From a bacterium (GTDB taxonomy: Bacteria; Pseudomonadota; Alphaproteobacteria; Rhizobiales; JAKIUO01): DNA of 37,103 nt. The notes beneath the pieces were generated by a model. That model saw only the letters and a program-made list of their open reading frames with translations. It searched no databases and was not told the origin of the DNA. Positions 31,870 to 37,103 of the stretch are shown one piece after another. The translations under genes were made by a program, and so were the position numbers. Position 1 is the first letter of the stretch. Every line of letters starts with the position of its first letter. The DNA lies in NCBI GenBank assembly GCA_024228495.1, contig JAAETJ010000019.1:1-37103 (forward strand). Reading direction: 5' to 3'.

Positions 31870-32526
31870 TTAAGGCATTAATCCGGCTTCAAATGATCCG
31901 TTAGCGGCTTGCGCGCGCAATTTGTTTTCGATGCGCTGGAATTGACCTTTTAGAAGATCACGTTCCACATCGGCCCGTTCTGTAGGAGTATCCGTCATCA
32001 CATGTATGTGAATTTCATTGGCACCAAGCCTTGCCGCTTTCTGGCGAATATGTGCCAAATTAAGACTTGTCGCATCGGCGATTGTTTGACCGATAAATAA
32101 GGGGATTGCCTCGCCATTTTCCAGTTTGCGCACCATAATATAATTGGCTTTGGGCAGTTCAGGGCAGTCTTGCAAACTGTAAACAGAGTGCAAGTAGCGC
32201 TCACCTGTCAGACCATCCCAATAATGGAAACCGTGACCAATATCATTGAGATTAAGGACCGAAGGAGCATTTCCAGCGCCATCAGTATTTACTGCTTCTC
32301 TACCAACAGGGATATTCTGCGATGTCGTAATAAGCCTCAAAGCTGTCTTTCCCATAATGTCCCTGCTATACTTTATATCTATGGTTACGTCATGACTATA
32401 ATAGCCCAATTGTGATAAAATATGGCTCGAACCTGTTCTTTTGGTGAACAATTCCCTAACCCCTTGAGCCCGATAAGCACTGCCATTGGGGTCAATGGAA
32501 AACTCTTTTTCTCTGTTTAACTGCAT
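31870..32526 (-). CDS. Conserved-looking protein of unknown function overlapping nrdJ
   Basis: I do not know this family with certainty. From ATG 32526 the protein has 218 residues, soluble, with no signal or membrane segment. The C-terminal half is the more ordered: H-Y-W-D-G-L-T-G-E-R-Y-L-H-S-V-Y-S-L-x-D-C-P-x-L-P, I-M-V-R-K, then S-L-N-L-A-H-I-R-x-K-A-A-R-L-G-A-N-E-I-H-I-H-V-M and D-V-E-R-D-L-L. It resembles a class of short alphaproteobacterial proteins of unknown function that I recall only in outline. The start lies inside the last codons of nrdJ (about ten bases of overlap), so it is probably translationally coupled to the ribonucleotide reductase. An accessory role for NrdJ is inference only. 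Confidence 0.75.
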   Translation of the reverse strand: MQLNREKEFSIDPNGSAYRAQGVRELFTKRTGSSHILSQLGYYSHDVTIDIKYSRDIMGKTALRLITTSQNIPVGREAVNTDGAGNAPSVLNLNDIGHGFHYWDGLTGERYLHSVYSLQDCPELPKANYIMVRKLENGEAIPLFIGQTIADATSLNLAHIRQKAARLGANEIHIHVMTDTPTERADVERDLLKGQFQRIENKLRAQAANGSFEAGLMP

Positions 32527-34892
32527 TTTGAATATCCACACGAACGACAATTATGACACCCTTCCTGGTAGACCAGAGCGGGCTGAGAACATTTGGGACA
32601 ATAGCGCGCTTTACTCGCTTTCATTTCCCTCTCTCCTTTTTCCTCCCCGCCGGATTGCAAGAGAAACCCGGTATCAATCAGATGCTTTTCAACTACTTCA
32701 CCGATCGCTGCCAACAGGCTTGGCACATAGTGACCGTTCATCCATTGCCCGCCGCGGGGATCAAACACCGCTTTCAATTCTTCAACGACAAAGGACACAT
32801 CTCCGCCGCGCCGGAACACCGCCGAGATCATCCGCGTAAGCGCCACAGTCCAAGCATAATGCTCAAGATTTTTTGAATTGATGAAAATTTCAAAGGGCCG
32901 ACGCCGCTTATTGAGGATGACGTCATTAATGGTGATATAGGTTGCGTGATCGCTATCCGGCCAACGCAATTTATAGGTATATCCAGCCAATGTTGCGCCG
33001 CGCTCCATCGGATCGCTTAAATAGTGCACATCATTACCCGATTGCGATAGATTATACGTCGCCTTTTGCAGGCCATGCAGCGCTGGCAACGGCAACGCAG
33101 ATTGGGTGGTAACGGCACCTGTATCCTGGGGCTGATCATCAATTGTAACATCAACCGGCTTCTTGCCGCTATCCGTATCAGACCCGCTTTTCAAAACAGA
33201 CCCGGTGATGGCATTTGGCCGGTAGGTCGTACAACCCTTGAGGCCCAGCACATACGCATCGGCGTAAATCGACTTGAAGCTGCTAAACGAAATATCCTGC
33301 GAGCAATTTATGGTTTTTGAAATGGCACTATCAACAAACGGTTGTAGCGCAGATTGCATGGCCAGATGATCGCCCGGCGTCAAATCCGCGACCGTTGTAA
33401 AACTGTCTGGCAAAGAGGCATCAGCGCCATGCAGCTGCTTGTACAGATTATAAGTGTAATCCTCGATCTGCTCATCATGGGATAATCCGTTGTGGTCACG
33501 AAAAGAGCGCTGATAGGACAGATCGAATATGGGCTCTATGCCGCCCGAGACATTGCCCGCTAGCAAGGAAATGGTGCCAGTCGGCGCAATCGAGGTCAAA
33601 AGCCCGTTGCGAAGCCCATGTTCTTCGACATGCTTGCGCGTCTCTTTTTGCAAAAACGTCCATTCAGGAGACCCGAGATGCTGCGTAGCGTCATAAAGAG
33701 GAAAACTGCCCTTTTCACGTGCCAGATCGGCGCTAGCCAAATAAGCAGTATTTTGAACAAGGCTCATCCAGCGCGCCGCCAACTCGCGTGCCGCCTTGTC
33801 TCCATAGCGCTCCCCGCACATGGCAAGCGCATCGGCCAGCCCTGTGATCCCAAGACCAATGCGCCTTTTTGCCCTGGCTTCTTTTTTCTGCGCTTTTAAA
33901 GGATAGCCGGAAATATCGATAATATTATCAAGGAACCGCACAGCAACACGGACCAACTCAACCAGCCTAGCTTCATCAAGACGAGCTTCTTTTTCAAATG
34001 GCTGCTTGATCAGGCGAGTCAGATTAATGGAACCCAGTATGCAAGCCCCATAGGGAGGCAAGGGCTGTTCGCCGCAAGGATTGGTCGCGTAAATTGTTTC
34101 ACAATAGGATAGCTTGTTGCGCTTGTTGAGCTGGTCCATGAACAGCACACCAGGTTCAGCGCGCTCATAAGTAGCACGCATGATCTTGTCAAAAAGCCTG
34201 GTGGCTTTCACTGTCCCATATGTCTTGCCATCAAAAAAAAGGCGCCAGTCAACCTCCTCATCCACCGCTTTCATAAAGGCATCACTGATCAATACTGACA
34301 GATTGAAATTATTCAATTGCCCCGACTGCGACTTGGCATCGACAAATTTTTCTATATCGGGATGATCGACACGCAAGGTCGCCATCATCGCGCCTCTACG
34401 AGCGCCCGAAGATTGTATGGTCCCACACATGGTATCAAACACGTGCAAAAAACTGACCGGTCCCGCCGCATCAGCCCCGACCCCGCGTACCAGTGCACCC
34501 GCCGGCCGCAGAGTCGAAAAATCAAGACCAATCCCTCCGCCCTGCTGCATGGTCAGGGCGCCTTCACGCAAAGTCTCAAATATGGAGGAGGTATCATCCT
34601 CTATCTGGTTCATGACAAAACAATTGAACAAGGTCAGTTGACGCCCAGCCCCTGCGCCCGCCAGAATACGTCCTCCGGGAAGAAAGGCGAAATCTTCCAT
34701 CGCCTCATAAAACCGCTTGCGCCATTTGGCTCGATCAACCTTTTTCTCAGCCTTCGCAACCGCTTTCGCGACACGCCGCCAGCTATCCTCAACGCGCAAA
34801 TCTATTAACGAACCATCATCACTTTTCAAGGCATATTTCTTTTCCCAGATCATTTTTGAAATGGTCGGCAGCACAGCATTACTAATAGTCAT
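32517..34892 (-). CDS. nrdJ: Adenosylcobalamin-dependent (class II) ribonucleotide reductase
   Basis: Class II reductases use adenosylcobalamin to make deoxyribonucleotides with or without oxygen. The 791-residue protein has the (alpha/beta)10 barrel with F-N-C-F-V at the first redox cysteine, G-G-I-G-L-D-F-S, G-A-R-R-G-A-M-M, N-P-C-G-E-Q-P-L (thiyl-radical cysteine), S-I-A-P-T-G-T-I-S and a late C-T-T-Y-R-P-N. A TSCPD-like domain (about 640-745) and a terminal cysteine-rich tail with C-x2-C pairs (Y-C-P-K-C, C-R-S-C-G-Y) follow, the latter probably re-reducing the active site. It is shorter than the roughly 1200-residue NrdJ of many alphaproteobacteria. AAGGAAGG precedes ATG 34892. Confidence 0.93.
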   Translation of the reverse strand: MTISNAVLPTISKMIWEKKYALKSDDGSLIDLRVEDSWRRVAKAVAKAEKKVDRAKWRKRFYEAMEDFAFLPGGRILAGAGAGRQLTLFNCFVMNQIEDDTSSIFETLREGALTMQQGGGIGLDFSTLRPAGALVRGVGADAAGPVSFLHVFDTMCGTIQSSGARRGAMMATLRVDHPDIEKFVDAKSQSGQLNNFNLSVLISDAFMKAVDEEVDWRLFFDGKTYGTVKATRLFDKIMRATYERAEPGVLFMDQLNKRNKLSYCETIYATNPCGEQPLPPYGACILGSINLTRLIKQPFEKEARLDEARLVELVRVAVRFLDNIIDISGYPLKAQKKEARAKRRIGLGITGLADALAMCGERYGDKAARELAARWMSLVQNTAYLASADLAREKGSFPLYDATQHLGSPEWTFLQKETRKHVEEHGLRNGLLTSIAPTGTISLLAGNVSGGIEPIFDLSYQRSFRDHNGLSHDEQIEDYTYNLYKQLHGADASLPDSFTTVADLTPGDHLAMQSALQPFVDSAISKTINCSQDISFSSFKSIYADAYVLGLKGCTTYRPNAITGSVLKSGSDTDSGKKPVDVTIDDQPQDTGAVTTQSALPLPALHGLQKATYNLSQSGNDVHYLSDPMERGATLAGYTYKLRWPDSDHATYITINDVILNKRRRPFEIFINSKNLEHYAWTVALTRMISAVFRRGGDVSFVVEELKAVFDPRGGQWMNGHYVPSLLAAIGEVVEKHLIDTGFLLQSGGEEKGEREMKASKARYCPKCSQPALVYQEGCHNCRSCGYSKCS

Positions 34893-34938
34893 TATATCTC
34901 TACCTTCCTTCTGATCGGGGTGATTTATCTCAAGTGTT

Positions 34939-34969
34939 CACTGTTTGTACCACATAAGAACAAACACTG
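34939..34969. promoter_or_regulatory. Inverted repeat (candidate operator) upstream of nrdJ
   Basis: CACTGTTTGT at 34939-34948 and ACAAACACTG at 34960-34969 form 10-base arms with one mismatch, separated by 11 bases, so half-sites sit 21 bases (two helical turns) apart. The element is 47-77 bases ahead of the nrdJ start. A partial match to the alphaproteobacterial LexA pattern GTTC-N7-GTTC (here GTTC-N7-GTAC at 34936-34950) overlaps it. It does not match the NrdR box closely. Confidence 0.5.
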
Positions 34970-35044
34970 TCCACTTAATTTCTAACTATGTTACAACATT
35001 TTGGTTTCATTGGGTAAATTAAAGAGCGGAGTTCCCACCCGTTG

Positions 35045-35074
35045 ATGCCTAGGATGAAGTCACATCCTCGGCAT
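35045..35074. repeat. Strong hairpin between 6S RNA and nrdJ
   Basis: A 12-base stem, ATGCC-AGGATG against CATCCT-GGCAT with one mismatch, closes a six-base loop. On the minus strand it is followed by CAACGGGTGGGAACTCC and then a short pyrimidine stretch. It lies about 100 bases beyond the 6S RNA on the same strand and 150 bases ahead of nrdJ. It may be part of a leader RNA or the end of the 6S transcript. No T-run follows directly, so it is not a classical terminator. Confidence 0.6.
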
Positions 35075-35174
35075 AAGCATTTCTAGCATATTTAAAACAG
35101 TCAAGCCGTGAGATAAATAAAAAGAAAACAGCAGGCCACGAGAGCCGTTGGAACGTTTTGAATTCCTCCAAGTC

Positions 35175-35318
35175 CCTTAATAATAAGGTGGGCGCCAAAT
35201 GATCAGGACCAAGGCCCTGGCAGCGTCAGCTCCCAATGGAAGATTATCGGCCCGGGGAATTGCATGGTTCCTGACGCACCCAGCAGCTCTGCCGCTTTCC
35301 ACCTTAAAGCAGACAGGT
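35175..35318 (-). ncRNA. ssrS: 6S RNA
   Basis: The region directly downstream of zapA folds on the minus strand like 6S RNA. A closing stem pairs UAAGGUGG (near 35306-35299) with CCACCUUA (35191-35184). Inside it GGCAG pairs with UGCC, next to the apical stem GCGUCAG/CUGACGC. An asymmetric central bubble lies between, with a small hairpin (AGGGC-CUUG-GUCCU) on the 3' side. 6S RNA mimics an open promoter and binds the sigma-70 RNA polymerase holoenzyme. The zapA-ssrS order is the conserved proteobacterial arrangement. The ends given are approximate. Confidence 0.78.
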
Positions 35319-35332
35319 AAATATCTGGTTCG

Positions 35333-35743
35333 TCAAGTCTGTTTTACGATCGGTTTGGAACCTGCTGCCGGACCAGGTGTCGCGGCAGGTCTTGCGACTG
35401 GCTTGCGGGCTGGAAATTTACCACCAGCCGCTCCTGGCTTGCGAGCTGGCGCGATTGGCCTGGCTTCTGGCGGCAAAATGTCGACTTGCGCAGGGGTGAT
35501 AACGCGCGCTTGCCATTTTTCTTCCAGCTTTAACAGCGCATCGCGGCTATCCCAGAGCTCATCACAGACCATCAACCCCGCCATCAGGAAAAGCTGTTCA
35601 TCGCCGGTTTTTCCAATCGTAACGCGCAGATTTTCGACATGCTTGTCCAAATGCTCTGCCAGCAGCAAAAGATGCGTCTCCTCGCCATCATCGCAACCAA
35701 GCTTAAACGATCGACCGCCAATCGTGATGTTCACTTCGCCCAT
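35333..35743 (-). CDS. zapA: Cell division protein ZapA
   Basis: ZapA binds FtsZ and bundles its protofilaments at the division site. The 136-residue protein has the N-terminal beta part (V-N-I-T-I-G-G-R-S-F-K-L-G-C), then E-E-x-H-L-L-L-L-A-E-H-L-D-K-H-V and the long dimerisation helix (L-F-L-M-A-G-L-M-V-C-D-E-L-W-D). The last 45 residues are a low-complexity tail rich in A, P, G and R that most homologues lack or vary. ATG 35743 was chosen with AGGGG eight bases ahead. The 6S RNA follows directly, supporting the call. Confidence 0.93.
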   Translation of the reverse strand: MGEVNITIGGRSFKLGCDDGEETHLLLLAEHLDKHVENLRVTIGKTGDEQLFLMAGLMVCDELWDSRDALLKLEEKWQARVITPAQVDILPPEARPIAPARKPGAAGGKFPARKPVARPAATPGPAAGSKPIVKQT

Positions 35744-35798
35744 CAACTCGCCCCTTCATCCCCTGCAAAGCAACCCAATCTCCATAATATCTCATCAA

Positions 35799-36023
35799 TT
35801 ACTCTGTCAAACGTAAAAATCGCGCCATTTCGTTCGTTCCAACCAGCCTAAGCCATTGACTCTTTGTAGCCAACAAAGCATTAAAGGCGAGATCGGCGTT
35901 GCCACGCGCTGCATCACATTTCAATTGAACCCCATAGACGCAGCGTTTAACTGGTTCTGACTTGGCTATAAAGGGCTGACAGCGAGGGTCTGTCGGGCAA
36001 TATAGACCAAAAACTCGAGGCAC
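35799..36023 (-). CDS. Possible small protein of unknown function
   Basis: A 74-codon frame starts with GTG at 36023 and ends 55 bases before zapA. The translation looks protein-like: Y-C-P-T-D-P-R-C-Q-P-F-I, then K-C-D-A-A-R-G-N-A-D-L-A-F-N-A-L-L-A-T-K and a W-L-R-L-V-G end. It has three or four cysteines and no membrane segment. I recognise no family. The ribosome site ahead of the GTG is poor, and the open frame extends a few codons further without an ATG, so it could be a truncated gene. It occupies the divergent zapA/gap gap, where control sequence for gap is also expected. Confidence 0.35.
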   Translation of the reverse strand: MPRVFGLYCPTDPRCQPFIAKSEPVKRCVYGVQLKCDAARGNADLAFNALLATKSQWLRLVGTNEMARFLRLTE

Positions 36024-36096
36024 GAGGCCGTTACAGGCACAGATAAATCAGCGTGTGCATCTAACAGTAAACGCAAAATACAGAGGAATTACAATC

Positions 36097-37103
36097 ATGG
36101 CTATTAATGTTGCTATATCAGGTTTTGGACGCATCGGACGCAATGTCCTGCGCGCCATTGGTGAATCAGGACGCACCGACGTTAATGTCGTCGCCATCAA
36201 TGATCTGGGCTCCCCCGAGCACAATGTGCACATGATGCAATATGACAGTGTACATGGCAAATACCCCAAAGACATCACCCTTAGTGGTGACATGATGGAT
36301 GCTGGCACCGGTAGTCCTATCAAGGTATTGGCCGAACGCGATCCTACCAAACTGCCTTGGGGCGAACTTGGTGTTGATCTGGTGATGGAATGTACTGGTA
36401 TATTCAACGACAAAGATAAAGCCATGGCTCACATCAATGCCGGTGCCAAGAAGGTTCTTTGTTCAGCTCCTGCAACAAATGCCGACAAAACCATCGTTTA
36501 TGGTGTCAACCATGACACGCTGGAAGCCAGCGACGTTGTTGTTTCAAACGCCTCGTGTACCACCAATTGCCTGTCACCAATGGCCAAGGTTCTTGATGAT
36601 CTTTGTGGCATCGACCATGGTTACATGACCACCATTCACGCTTACACCGGCGACCAGAACATCCATGATGGTCCTCATAGTGACCAGTATCGTGCCCGTG
36701 CAGCGGCTCTTTCCATGATCCCGACTTCTACTGGTGCTGCCAAAGCCGTTGGCCTCGTGCTGCCACAGCTGGCTGGCAAACTTGATGGTGCCGCGATCCG
36801 CGTACCAACACCAAACGTATCTGTTGTCGATTTGAAATTCGTGCCTGGCCGTGAAACCTCAATCGAAGAAATCCATGCTGCCATGAAACAGGCTGCCGAT
36901 GGTCCCATGAAAAACATCTTGCAATTTGTTGACAAGAAGCTCGTGTCCATCGACTTCAACCATGACAGCCACAGCTCAAGCTTCGACAGCAATCTCACCC
37001 AGATAGTAGCTGGCAAGCTGATCCGCGTTGTCTCATGGTATGATAACGAATGGGGCTTCTCCAACCGCATGAACGACACCGCCGTCGCCATGATGAATGC
37101 TTA
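36097..37103 (+). CDS. gap: Glyceraldehyde-3-phosphate dehydrogenase (type I), complete but for the last base
   Basis: The enzyme converts glyceraldehyde-3-phosphate, phosphate and NAD+ to 1,3-bisphosphoglycerate. The NAD motif is G-F-G-R-I-G-R-N, and the active-site cysteine lies in S-N-A-S-C-T-T-N-C-L-S-P, with the catalytic histidine in T-I-H-A-Y-T-G-D-Q and the end W-Y-D-N-E-W-G-F-S-N-R. There are 335 codons before the window edge, the usual length. The window ends with TA of codon 336, so the stop (TAA or TAG) lies one base outside. AGAGGA stands ahead of ATG 36097. Confidence 0.96.
   Translation, partial: MAINVAISGFGRIGRNVLRAIGESGRTDVNVVAINDLGSPEHNVHMMQYDSVHGKYPKDITLSGDMMDAGTGSPIKVLAERDPTKLPWGELGVDLVMECTGIFNDKDKAMAHINAGAKKVLCSAPATNADKTIVYGVNHDTLEASDVVVSNASCTTNCLSPMAKVLDDLCGIDHGYMTTIHAYTGDQNIHDGPHSDQYRARAAALSMIPTSTGAAKAVGLVLPQLAGKLDGAAIRVPTPNVSVVDLKFVPGRETSIEEIHAAMKQAADGPMKNILQFVDKKLVSIDFNHDSHSSSFDSNLTQIVAGKLIRVVSWYDNEWGFSNRMNDTAVAMMNA

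Noticed and set aside
34893-35160. Cobalamin riboswitch ahead of nrdJ
   Set aside because: The B12-box consensus was not found in the leader; only an inverted repeat and a hairpin are visible.
1-37103. tRNA or rRNA genes, defence systems, toxin-antitoxin pairs
   Set aside because: I read both strands for the usual signatures and saw none; a covariance-model scan would be needed to exclude a tRNA formally.

Overview
The window reads as a piece of chromosome from an alphaproteobacterium, most likely a Hyphomicrobiales-like lineage. No single gene proves this. The support is a set of neighbourhoods that, from memory, are typical of the class: priA divergent from xerC, argJ beside mutT, metX-metW behind a SAM-II riboswitch, hisC-tyrA, etfB-etfA-hbd behind a twin-transmembrane protein, and zapA followed by 6S RNA close to gap. 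Base composition looks close to even, and coding density is high on both strands.

Layout. 1-1447 (minus) is the N-terminal part of a repeat-rich beta-helix surface protein that runs off the left edge. 1448-1967 is an intergenic stretch with a short tandem repeat and a truncated IS110-type transposase start. 1968-6393 holds PriA, XerC and an unknown secreted protein. 6500-9369 holds a MmcQ/YjbR protein converging on a hybrid histidine kinase. 9597-13148 is a more accessory stretch: an EamA transporter remnant, a TraB/GumN protein preceded by a repeated dyad, and two paralogous membrane-anchored alpha/beta hydrolases. 13528-17292 holds glyoxalase II, an orphan Flp pilin, MutT, ArgJ and a CnoX-type thioredoxin. 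17331-22503 is a plus-strand run: Lon-substrate-binding-domain protein, HIG1-like twin-membrane protein, rhomboid protease, EtfB, EtfA, 3-hydroxyacyl-CoA dehydrogenase and a methyltransferase. 22651-26372 (minus) holds a NIT-domain chemoreceptor and RhlE. 26879-28734 (minus) is metX-metW with a SAM-II riboswitch and an apparent terminator/antiterminator. 29056-31847 (plus) holds MsrB, HisC and TyrA, with a small frameshifted gene remnant between MsrB and HisC. 31870-35743 (minus) holds a cobalamin-dependent ribonucleotide reductase with an overlapping unknown gene, a 6S RNA and ZapA. The window ends inside the last codon of gap.

How the genes work together. Most are housekeeping: replication restart and chromosome dimer resolution, methionine, arginine and tyrosine/histidine biosynthesis, beta-oxidation electron transfer, cell division and glycolysis. 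The methionine block is coherent: SAM feedback controls metX-metW, and a methionine sulfoxide reductase lies divergently beside it.

I did not find a defence island, CRISPR array, prophage or obvious new multi-gene system. The best leads are the SAM-II expression platform, the 6S RNA fold, the unknown gene overlapping nrdJ, the repeated AGGAC-N9-GTCCT dyad, the surface protein with a passenger-like repeat in front of its signal region, and several remnants that conventional gene calling would skip.
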